In this document: piece after piece, positions 4,800 through 11,207 of the stretch
How positions within the stretch are numbered: position 1 is the stretch's first letter
Layout of the letters: every line of letters starts with the position of its first letter
Source of the DNA: an uncultured Bacilli bacterium
GTDB taxonomy: Bacteria > Bacillota_I > Bacilli_A > RF39 > UBA660
Reading direction: 5' to 3'
Assembly (NCBI GenBank): GCA_947627145.1
Contig: CANQUW010000028.1
Location: 1-11,207, forward strand
DNA length: 11,207 bases
The notes under the pieces: model-generated
What the model saw: only the letters and a program-made list of their open reading frames with translations
Told to the model about the DNA's origin: nothing
The model's database searches: none
Program-made: the position numbers and the translations under genes

Positions 4800-6929
4800 C
4801 TATTCTCCTTCACTACTAAATGTTTCCTTTTCTTGTTCTTCTTGTTTTTTTAGTAAGTCAAATACTACTATATCATCTGAAACTTTTAATAGTTTTTCTG
4901 CATATTTATTATTTTCTTCTATATAGTTTTCACTAGTTGCTTCTTCTTTTAAACTTAAGTATTCCTCTTTTTGGCTATTATAATACATTGTATTAGTTAC
5001 CCAGTTTCCATTTGGAAATACTACTATATTTTTATCTTTTATATTGAATATATCATGTCCTAGAGCATATTTGTTTTTAAATCCTAACATATTTCCAAGT
5101 GTTGGCATTACATCATACATTCCCATAACATTTTCATTCTTTTGGTTTAGTTTTGTTCCTTTCATATCAGGTGTCCAAATAATGAATGGTACTTTACGAT
5201 TTAATTCATATTGATAATCATCAAAATCAAAGTATCCTTCATCGCCTTCTTTTTTTACTGTATCAGTTGCAGCATCATAATTATAATATCTATTATAATC
5301 TTTTTTAGGAAGACGAGCATCGTGATCTCCATATAATACAAATATAGTATTTTCCATTAATCCATTATCTTCTAATGCTTGTATAAATTCTCCTAAGGCT
5401 TCATCTGCATAATGGACTGATTTGAAGTAATTACCTAGTTTAGTACCTTCCATATAAGGAGATGGTATATCTTCTCCAGTTTCTTCATCTTTTAGACCAC
5501 CATTTTTAATATCAACATCAAACTCTCCATATTTTTCTACATCTGAGAATGGTGTATGATTAGTTAATGTTATAAGTGTTCCATAGAATGGTTTTCCTTT
5601 AGCTTTTATCTTCTTCATTTTTTCTATTGATTGTTTAAAGAATTCTTTATCACTTATTCCAAGTCCAATAGTATTATCTTTTGTTACTTTGTATGTTTCT
5701 TTACTATAGAATTTATCATAACCTAAATTTTGATGCATAGTACGTCTATTCCAGAAGTCTGCATTATTACCATGCATACTGAAAGTATAATATCCTTTAT
5801 CTTTTAAGAATTGTGGTGTTGCATAGTATTTTCTATCAAAGTATGAAACAAATACTGTTCCACTTTGAGCAGGCATTAAGGAAGTGTTGTATGTGAACTC
5901 TGCATCAGATGATGTTCCTACACTAACTTGTGAATAGAAGTTAGAAAAATACATTCCTTCACTTGATATTCTATTTAGTGTTGGTGTTACCTCTTTATCA
6001 TTGAATTTCATATTAATAACGTTATTTTGAATACTTTCTCCATGTATTACTATGACGTTTTTACCTTCAAATATATTTGTATATTCATTGTCTGGCTCTG
6101 TTTCTTTATCTTGATAGTATTCTTTAAATTCTTTCATAGCATTATCATAACCAAACATAGAGTTAATCTTTGGTTGAACAGATGCGAATACATCATTAAA
6201 TTGGTAAATATAAATACCAAATCTCATTACTATATATTCACGATTCCATTGTTTTGCAAAACGTCCTATTTCAAGAGATGTTAGTGTTACTGTAAATATT
6301 ACTGCAAGAACACATCCTACAACTAAAGTGTATAATGTTTTTTTCTTTCTTTCTTTTTTAGTTTCTATTCTTTTATAGTAATGTTTTTTCTTAAGTTTTA
6401 AATGTATTATTAACATTAAGATGGGTCCTAATACATAGATAAGGTCTTTTATTTCTAAAACATTTTCTGTTACTGCATCTCCTACTTCTCCTATATATTG
6501 AGTTAAGGATAACATTGAAACAGATGCAAAAGATGTATAGAATGTATAATATATTGAATTTATCATACATATTGCTGTAAAGAATATATCAAATATAAAA
6601 TAATATATAAATCTATTTTTTGGTTTTAATAGATAACCAAATGAGCCTACTATAACAAGAACTGTTAAGTCTGCTAGTATTGGTTTAAATGCTAAATAGT
6701 TTTCAAGTGTATGCATGGTAAAAAATCTAAGTATTGTAGAATTAATTACACATGTTAAAACAAAAGTAATGAATAAAATGTTATGCTTAAAGTATTCTTT
6801 TATTAAATGTTCTTTTTTTATTCTTTTTATAGTATGTATAACTTTATTCTTACCTTTTATAATATTTTCTTTTATATTTTTACTATTAAATTCAAAATGT
6901 TTTTTTTCTTTCTTATTCTTTTTTAGCAT
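4800..6929 (-). CDS. ltaS: LtaS-family polyglycerol-phosphate (lipoteichoic acid) synthase
   Basis: This 709-residue protein has five predicted membrane segments in its first 220 residues, then an extracellular alkaline-phosphatase/sulfatase-fold domain. LtaS polymerises glycerol-phosphate from phosphatidylglycerol onto a lipid anchor, with a metal-bound Thr as nucleophile. Numbered from the chosen ATG: HGESIQNN (about 296-303) supplies the first metal ligand Glu; GTSSDAEF (338-345) is the nucleophile loop; MHGNNADFWNR (385-395) and YGDHDARLP (533-541) match further active-site blocks. Aligning on SDAEF, the usual Thr (as in GKTSDAEF of Staphylococcus aureus) is Ser340. The ATG at 6929 has GAGG eight bases upstream; a TTG six codons earlier overlaps that site and was rejected. 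It is larger than S. aureus LtaS, partly through a basic N-terminus of about 45 residues and an Asp/Glu/Lys-rich C-terminal extension. A related LtaS-like sulfatase with another acceptor is possible. Confidence 0.9.
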   Translation of the reverse strand: MLKKNKKEKKHFEFNSKNIKENIIKGKNKVIHTIKRIKKEHLIKEYFKHNILFITFVLTCVINSTILRFFTMHTLENYLAFKPILADLTVLVIVGSFGYLLKPKNRFIYYFIFDIFFTAICMINSIYYTFYTSFASVSMLSLTQYIGEVGDAVTENVLEIKDLIYVLGPILMLIIHLKLKKKHYYKRIETKKERKKKTLYTLVVGCVLAVIFTVTLTSLEIGRFAKQWNREYIVMRFGIYIYQFNDVFASVQPKINSMFGYDNAMKEFKEYYQDKETEPDNEYTNIFEGKNVIVIHGESIQNNVINMKFNDKEVTPTLNRISSEGMYFSNFYSQVSVGTSSDAEFTYNTSLMPAQSGTVFVSYFDRKYYATPQFLKDKGYYTFSMHGNNADFWNRRTMHQNLGYDKFYSKETYKVTKDNTIGLGISDKEFFKQSIEKMKKIKAKGKPFYGTLITLTNHTPFSDVEKYGEFDVDIKNGGLKDEETGEDIPSPYMEGTKLGNYFKSVHYADEALGEFIQALEDNGLMENTIFVLYGDHDARLPKKDYNRYYNYDAATDTVKKEGDEGYFDFDDYQYELNRKVPFIIWTPDMKGTKLNQKNENVMGMYDVMPTLGNMLGFKNKYALGHDIFNIKDKNIVVFPNGNWVTNTMYYNSQKEEYLSLKEEATSENYIEENNKYAEKLLKVSDDIVVFDLLKKQEEQEKETFSSEGE

Positions 6930-6950
6930 AATTTTAACCTCACACAATAA

Positions 6951-6979
6951 ATTATATCACTTAATTTTTTTGTTTTCAA
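6951..6979 (-). promoter_or_regulatory. ltaS: SigA-type promoter of ltaS
   Basis: On the minus strand, TTGAAA (6979-6974) and TATAAT (6956-6951) are separated by 17 bases. This is a near-consensus vegetative promoter about 20 bases before the ribosome site of ltaS. It separates ltaS from the yihY unit. Confidence 0.8.
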
Positions 6980-6980
6980 T

Positions 6981-7009
6981 AAAAGAAAGAAGCTTTTTAG
7001 GTTTCTTTC
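6981..7009 (-). terminator. Weak terminator-like hairpin at the end of the yihY-type gene
   Basis: GAAAGAA and TTCTTTC (plus 6985-6991 and 7003-7009) can form a seven-pair stem with an 11-base loop, followed on the minus strand by TTTTATTG. The stem overlaps the stop codon. The stem is AT-rich, the loop long and the T-run short, so read-through into ltaS is likely. Confidence 0.4.
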
Positions 7010-7836
7010 GTTTCTTTTTTGACTTTTAAATCATTTACAACGTTGTAAGCATTAAATGCCATACCTACAACAAAGATATATGCTAGAATATATACCCATA
7101 ATAGTAATATTAAGATATTTGAAATACTACCATAGAAGATATCGTAATTTGTAAATGTTCCAATGTAGAATGAATATATTTCTGTTGCTAGAATCCAAGT
7201 TATTGTTGTAAACATAGCACCAAAACTTGTATTTTTACTTGGTATTTTATCATCAGGTGCGATTACATATAATAGTTTTATATTAAAGTATACTACTAAT
7301 ATTGATATTGGATATTTTAATATTTGATATATTTTATATAAAATATCTACTGTATTTGTATTGTTACTATAATTATAGAAAAGTGTAAATATATAATCTC
7401 CAAATACTGGTACTAGTAGTAAGAAGAATAAAAGTCCTACTAGAATAAATGTCATAAGTACTGCTTTTACTCTTCTTCTTATAACATCATTATCTTTTAT
7501 TTTATATATTTCATTAGATGTTATAATCATTGAATGAGCTCCATTGGATGCAAGTATGAATGATGATAAGAAGAATATTATTATGTTAAAGTTTAATCCT
7601 TGTCCTGATATTCTATCTATTACTACAGTTGCTATTTCTGAAGGTAGACTTGTTCTTATGCTTGCACTTAATGTATCAACTGATATTGAAAAAGCAGATG
7701 CTATACCTCCTACTAATGCTATTAGTGGAATTAGTGACAAGACAAAGAAAAAAGCAAGTTGTCCTGGTAAAACTCTCATTTCGGGCTTGCCAATTATTTC
7801 AAATGTTTTTCTTAAGAACAGTCTAACTTGCTTCAT
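6997..7836 (-). CDS. yihY: YihY/BrkB (UPF0761) family inner-membrane protein
   Basis: At 279 residues this is a full-length member of the YihY/virulence-factor BrkB family, once misnamed ribonuclease BN. Six membrane segments are visible, near residues 26-48, 84-106, 127-146, 172-192, 204-226 and 238-262. Family features include GQLAFFFVLSLIPL (25-38), SNGAHSMIITSNEIY (97-111) and the C-terminal GSISNILILLLWVYILAYIF (236-255) with Asn262 after it. The biochemical role of the family is unsettled; transport or envelope functions have been proposed. I see no support for RNase activity. Its ATG is 11 bases after the stop of the GGDEF-domain gene and has GGGTGAT upstream, so the two are co-transcribed. 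The tail from residue 269 is Lys/Glu-rich. Confidence 0.88.
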   Translation of the reverse strand: MKQVRLFLRKTFEIIGKPEMRVLPGQLAFFFVLSLIPLIALVGGIASAFSISVDTLSASIRTSLPSEIATVVIDRISGQGLNFNIIIFFLSSFILASNGAHSMIITSNEIYKIKDNDVIRRRVKAVLMTFILVGLLFFLLLVPVFGDYIFTLFYNYSNNTNTVDILYKIYQILKYPISILVVYFNIKLLYVIAPDDKIPSKNTSFGAMFTTITWILATEIYSFYIGTFTNYDIFYGSISNILILLLWVYILAYIFVVGMAFNAYNVVNDLKVKKETKET

Positions 7837-7847
7837 AAAATCACCCT

Positions 7848-9887
7848 TTACTTAAAGTCTTCTTTGTTTGTAATCATTTCAAGTGTTGCTTCGTTTATCG
7901 CATCATCTATTGTTTTTATTTCATCTTCAATCATGCTATAACCGACTCCTGCCCCAAATTCATGTGGTAAATTTTTAAATTCTTTACTAAGTTTTTTAAC
8001 ATAAGTAGATATTTGTTTATCACTATATCCAACTAAATAGATTAAGAATTCATTACCATCAGTTCTTATAATTTCTGAGTTTTCTAATTGAGTATTAACT
8101 AAAACTCCTGCTGCTTTTACTATTAGTTGATCTCCTTCTTCATGTCCATAATTATCATTTACATATTTAACATTGTTAAGATCTACTATTACTATTGCCT
8201 GTGGGAATACTTTAGAATCTTCCCATTCTCCAATCTTGGCATTTAGATAATTTCTATTTTTTAAAGATGTAAGCATATCAGTATATTTATGTCTATCATC
8301 TATTCTTATCTTTTTCTTTTTCTTCTTTTTCTTAAAGAAGAAATATATAACTACAAATATTATTATAGGTACAAATATTATAAGTAAGATATCTATATAA
8401 ATTTCTTTGAATGATTTATCTTTTAAGAAATTAGAATCTAAGTTTTCTATTCCACTATTTCTATAGTTATAATAAGAATTAGTATTCATTATATAATTAA
8501 ATAAATTATAAAATGCTTTATCTTCTTTTTTAACCATAAATTTATAATCATTCATCATAGTAGATGTATATAAAACGCTATAATCAGAGAAAAGACTTTT
8601 TCTATAATAGTTATATACTTCTTTATCTAGTACTATTATTCTATCTTTAGCTTTTTTTACTAAATCATTTACATTAGATACTGTTTTTATATTTGCTCGT
8701 GAATTAGTCTTAACATATTTATATAAAGAATTTCCTTTAATCATTAATACATCTTCGCCTTTTAGACTTTCAAATGAATTAATTATATGATTATCTTTAG
8801 TTCTTCCTAAAATAACATAATCTTCTACAAATGTAGAAAGTGTTTGAGCATATTTTTTAGAAGATATTCCATAGTAATCAAAATAAAAATCTACATCCCC
8901 ATTTTTAATGGCTTTTTGTAAGTCTTTTTTATTTTTATATTCTTTATATTTAAATTCGATATTTGTAAGTCGTGATAATCTATCAACATATTCTGCTGCA
9001 ATACCTTTTAATTTACCATGTTTAAATACTTCATATGGACTATTTTCTATGTATCCATAAACATATTCTTTAGATAATAAATCATCTTTTTCTTTAGCAC
9101 TTAGTTTTTTCTCTTTAATATAATAATCTAGGTAAGCATTATTATATTCATCAACATATTTAGTTTCTTTCCATTTTTTATAATATTTACGAACAATATT
9201 ATTTAATTTTTCTTCACTATTATTTAGAGTTAAAACTATTTTCTTTTTAATTTCTGTAAAATAATAGTTAATAGAATATTTGGTATTGTCTATTGTATGA
9301 TCTAAGTACATTATATTTGGTACAATTATCATATTTACTTCACCATTATCTACTGCTTTAAATAGTGAATCTATATCTTCATAAGTTTTAAATGATAAAT
9401 TATTTCCTGATTTTAAATAATAACTTATATCATCACTTTCTTCTTTAAATACTCCAAGTGTTAAATTTTTCATATCAGTTATATGATTTATTCTTTGATA
9501 TTCTTTACCTATTGCAACATAGTAATCTTCAAATAGTAATAGATCATTATCTGTTATTTTTTCATTATCATCTAATATTCTAAAACTATATGAATTACCA
9601 CTAGGTTTATCTTTTTTTAAATAAGATATTTCATTAAATTCAAGACCTATATCTTTTCTAAAATCATTTATAAAACTTGCGAAAACTCCTTTACCATTTA
9701 ATCCGTATAATGGGTAATCACTTAATACTTCTATATCAACACTTTCTTTGTTGTTGTCTTGAATCCATTTTCTTTCAGTAACTGTAAGTGTTGTAGTTTT
9801 ATCTTCTTTGTTATAATATCTATAGACTCCAACAAACGCAATTATAGCAATAATAGCTGGAATCATTATAAGTAATTTCTTTTTCAT
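7848..9887 (-). CDS. Membrane sensor: two solute-binding-like domains plus degenerate GGDEF domain
   Basis: This 679-residue protein has an N-terminal membrane anchor (about 5-22), two successive periplasmic-binding-protein (SBP_bac_3-like) domains outside the cell (about 50-245 and 273-490), a second membrane segment (497-518), a run of Lys, and a cytoplasmic GGDEF domain (about 530-679). The domain has DMLTSLKNRNYLN (537-549), the first metal-ligand block D569-L-N-N and YVNDNYGHEEGDQL (575-588). The signature itself reads D610-G-N-E-F instead of GGDEF/GGEEF, so the third-position acidic metal ligand is Asn. An RxxD inhibitory site is also missing; LENS (601-604) occupies its place. I infer a ligand-responsive membrane protein that may bind GTP but may not make cyclic di-GMP. 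GGAGA lies upstream of the ATG, one base after the preceding gene's stop. The ligand is unknown; the domain type suggests amino acids or similar small solutes. Confidence 0.85.
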   Translation of the reverse strand: MKKKLLIMIPAIIAIIAFVGVYRYYNKEDKTTTLTVTERKWIQDNNKESVDIEVLSDYPLYGLNGKGVFASFINDFRKDIGLEFNEISYLKKDKPSGNSYSFRILDDNEKITDNDLLLFEDYYVAIGKEYQRINHITDMKNLTLGVFKEESDDISYYLKSGNNLSFKTYEDIDSLFKAVDNGEVNMIIVPNIMYLDHTIDNTKYSINYYFTEIKKKIVLTLNNSEEKLNNIVRKYYKKWKETKYVDEYNNAYLDYYIKEKKLSAKEKDDLLSKEYVYGYIENSPYEVFKHGKLKGIAAEYVDRLSRLTNIEFKYKEYKNKKDLQKAIKNGDVDFYFDYYGISSKKYAQTLSTFVEDYVILGRTKDNHIINSFESLKGEDVLMIKGNSLYKYVKTNSRANIKTVSNVNDLVKKAKDRIIVLDKEVYNYYRKSLFSDYSVLYTSTMMNDYKFMVKKEDKAFYNLFNYIMNTNSYYNYRNSGIENLDSNFLKDKSFKEIYIDILLIIFVPIIIFVVIYFFFKKKKKKKKIRIDDRHKYTDMLTSLKNRNYLNAKIGEWEDSKVFPQAIVIVDLNNVKYVNDNYGHEEGDQLIVKAAGVLVNTQLENSEIIRTDGNEFLIYLVGYSDKQISTYVKKLSKEFKNLPHEFGAGVGYSMIEDEIKTIDDAINEATLEMITNKEDFK

Positions 9888-9888
9888 A

Positions 9889-10362
9889 TTAATTCTCCGA
9901 TTCTTCTGCTGGTTGCTCTTCTCTATCTTTTGTAAAAATAAAATCTTTTTTAGAATGATGTTTATATCCTATAATAGGAAATTGAGTACTTCCATTTTCT
10001 TTATCGATAATTACTTCTACATCATAGAAATCTTTTTGTTTTGTTTTTAAAGCTTCAAGTACTGGACCAGTAAGTGCTTTTGCATCTTCAAGACTTACTT
10101 CATCATTAATTGTTATAAGTACATTAATTATTTTTCCATTTATTTTAACTTTAACTTCTTTTACTGTTTCATTTTCATTTACTTTATCAGCAATTTTTCC
10201 AGTATTAACTTTAACTTTTTCTATTCCATCAAGTCTATCTCCATAAATGGCATTAGAACCATTTGGAAAGAAAACATTTTTTACTTCAATAGCTATTAGC
10301 ATTAAAAGTAAAAAGCAAATAATAGCAATAATTGTAAATTTATTCTTTTTTATAAATTCCAT
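9889..10362 (-). CDS. Membrane-anchored extracytoplasmic protein of unknown function
   Basis: I do not recognise this 157-residue protein. It has a short basic start (MEFIKKNK), one hydrophobic anchor (about residues 9-28) and a soluble domain predicted to be outside. That domain alternates strands and one helix: VKEVKVKINGKIINVLITIN, a helix around EDAKALTGPVLEALKTK, then FYDVEVIIDKEN, ending in an acidic tail. I chose the ATG at 10362, preceded by a GGATGTGAGAG Shine-Dalgarno-like stretch. A GTG at 10395 would add 11 residues, but it directly abuts the -10 of the promoter and lies at or upstream of the predicted transcript start, so it cannot be the start. It is the first gene of the unit and ends one base before the sensor gene, so a role with that receptor or its ligand is plausible but inferred only from position. 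Confidence 0.82.
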   Translation of the reverse strand: MEFIKKNKFTIIAIICFLLLMLIAIEVKNVFFPNGSNAIYGDRLDGIEKVKVNTGKIADKVNENETVKEVKVKINGKIINVLITINDEVSLEDAKALTGPVLEALKTKQKDFYDVEVIIDKENGSTQFPIIGYKHHSKKDFIFTKDREEQPAEESEN

Positions 10363-10386
10363 TTCTCTCACATCCTTAGTATCTTT

Positions 10387-10415
10387 ATTATACACTATAC
10401 AACCTTAATAATCAA
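10387..10415 (-). promoter_or_regulatory. SigA-type promoter of the sensor/yihY operon
   Basis: On the minus strand, TTGATT (10415-10410) and TATAAT (10392-10387) are 17 bases apart. The predicted start is near 10380, giving a leader of about 18 bases before the ATG at 10362. It lies just past the gatB stop, and no clear terminator follows gatB, so some read-through is possible. Confidence 0.7.
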
Positions 10416-10420
10416 TAAGA

Positions 10421-11207
10421 CTATTTTCTTTTTTCAAGTGACTCTTTTAAAAGAGTTGAGGCAACAGATGGGTTTACTTTACCTTTTGTTTCTTTCATAA
10501 TTTGTCCCATTAGGTATTTTAACGCTCTATCATGTCCATTTATGTAATCTTCTACACTTTCAGGATTATTATTTATTACATCCTCTACTACTTTTTCTAT
10601 TAGACCTTCATCACTTATATTTTCTATACCACTAGATTTAATAATTTCATCGATTGTTTTATCCTCTTCCATTACTTTAGTTAGGATATCTTTTACATTT
10701 TTATTAGTTAATGTTTTATCACTAACTTTATTTATTAAATCTATAAATTTTTCTTTTGTAAGATGAGTTTTATCAATAGTAGTTTCTTCTTCATTTAAGT
10801 ATTTTGAAATATCTCCAAGTAATAGATTAGATGCGATGGTGAAGTCTATATTTTCTTCAAGTAATTTGTTTAGATAATCACTTAAAGATTTATTTTGAAT
10901 AAGTTTCTTAATATTAACTTCACTTATACCTTTTTCTTGGTATTTCTTTTTTCTTTCATCTGGAAGCATTGGTATTTCTTTTATAGAGTCTTCTATTTCT
11001 TTTTCTGTTAATACTAATTTTGGAATGTCTGGTTCTGGGAAATATCTATAATCATTTCCTGTTTCTTTAACACGCATTAAAACTGTGTTGTTTGTTTTAT
11101 TATCGAATCTTCTAGTTTGTTCTTTGAAAGATTCTCCGTTTTCTAGTAATTCTATTTGTCTTTCTCTTTCTTTTTCAAGACTTAATTTAACATTGTTAAT
11201 TGAACCA
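10421..11207 (-). CDS. gatB: Aspartyl/glutamyl-tRNA amidotransferase subunit B, C-terminal part (5' end beyond the window)
   Basis: The frame is open to the window edge and gives 261 C-terminal residues of a protein that is usually about 475 long. The Met at 11077 is internal. Upstream of it the frame continues with EKERERQIELLENGE and ETGNDYRYFPEPDIP, typical of GatB. The rest is the helical domain and the YqeY-like tail, with YLMGQIMKETKGKVNP near the C-terminus. GatB is the kinase/tRNA-binding subunit of GatCAB, which turns misacylated Glu-tRNA(Gln) and Asp-tRNA(Asn) into Gln-tRNA(Gln) and Asn-tRNA(Asn) with ammonia from GatA. The catalytic GatB cradle is outside the window. gatC and gatA normally precede it and would lie at higher coordinates. 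Nothing in the visible part looks damaged. Confidence 0.95.
   Translation of the reverse strand, partial: GSINNVKLSLEKERERQIELLENGESFKEQTRRFDNKTNNTVLMRVKETGNDYRYFPEPDIPKLVLTEKEIEDSIKEIPMLPDERKKKYQEKGISEVNIKKLIQNKSLSDYLNKLLEENIDFTIASNLLLGDISKYLNEEETTIDKTHLTKEKFIDLINKVSDKTLTNKNVKDILTKVMEEDKTIDEIIKSSGIENISDEGLIEKVVEDVINNNPESVEDYINGHDRALKYLMGQIMKETKGKVNPSVASTLLKESLEKRK

Noticed and set aside
6930..6947. TTG start for ltaS at 6947
   Set aside because: It would place the GAGG ribosome site inside the coding region; ATG at 6929 is correctly spaced from it.
6715..7029. Plus-strand frame of 104 codons over the start of ltaS
   Set aside because: Antisense shadow of the Lys-rich N-terminus of ltaS, its promoter and the end of yihY.
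7544..7855. Plus-strand frames opposite the yihY start
   Set aside because: Overlap fully with a conserved minus-strand membrane protein and show no family features or ribosome sites.
10441..10456. Perfect 16-base palindrome ACTCTTTTAAAAGAGT
   Set aside because: It lies inside gatB coding sequence, lacks a following T-run on either strand, and AT-rich palindromes of this type arise easily; not called a terminator or operator.

Overview
This window looks like chromosomal DNA from an AT-rich, endospore-forming low-GC Firmicute, probably an uncultured gut member of the Bacilli/Erysipelotrichia/RF39-like radiation. That placement is inferred from base composition and gene content. Trp codons are TGG throughout the conserved proteins, so the standard bacterial code applies, not the Mycoplasma code. 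Apart from one surface-protein gene, every gene is on the minus strand and is read from high to low coordinates.

Layout in minus-strand transcription order: (1) 11207-10421, the 3' part of gatB (Glu-tRNA(Gln)/Asp-tRNA(Asn) amidotransferase). (2) 10362-6997, a tight three-gene unit behind a good SigA-type promoter: a membrane-anchored protein of unknown function, a tandem solute-binding-domain sensor with a degenerate GGDEF domain, and a YihY/BrkB membrane protein. (3) 6929-4161, a second SigA-type promoter, an LtaS-type polyglycerol-phosphate synthase and a coupled membrane-anchored unknown, ending in a terminator. (4) 4160-3915, an intergenic region with a second terminator and two perfect Spo0A-box motifs. 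(5) 3914-2926, a SpoIIAA-like STAS protein followed 14 bases later by a SigF-like sporulation sigma factor. (6) After a terminator and a SigG-like promoter motif, 2853-1066 holds spoVAC-spoVAD-spoVAE, the forespore dipicolinate-uptake genes.

The convergent plus-strand gene (1-1002, 5' end missing) encodes the C-terminal part of a repetitive Asp/Ser/Pro/Asn-rich surface protein with a probable sortase-type sorting signal (VPNTA). A terminator hairpin separates it from spoVAE.

The most interesting part is 1066-4014. It is a compressed form of the Bacillus spoIIAA-spoIIAB-sigF-spoVAA-AB-AC-AD-AE region. The order is kept, but spoIIAB (the anti-sigma kinase) and spoVAA/spoVAB are absent from the locus, and the SpoIIAA-like protein has Lys where the phosphorylated Ser should be. 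Two Spo0A boxes in front suggest that control by the sporulation master regulator is retained while the partner-switch control of SigF has been lost or rewired. The sensor with the altered GGDEF motif and the LtaS with Ser at the usual catalytic Thr position are secondary points of interest.
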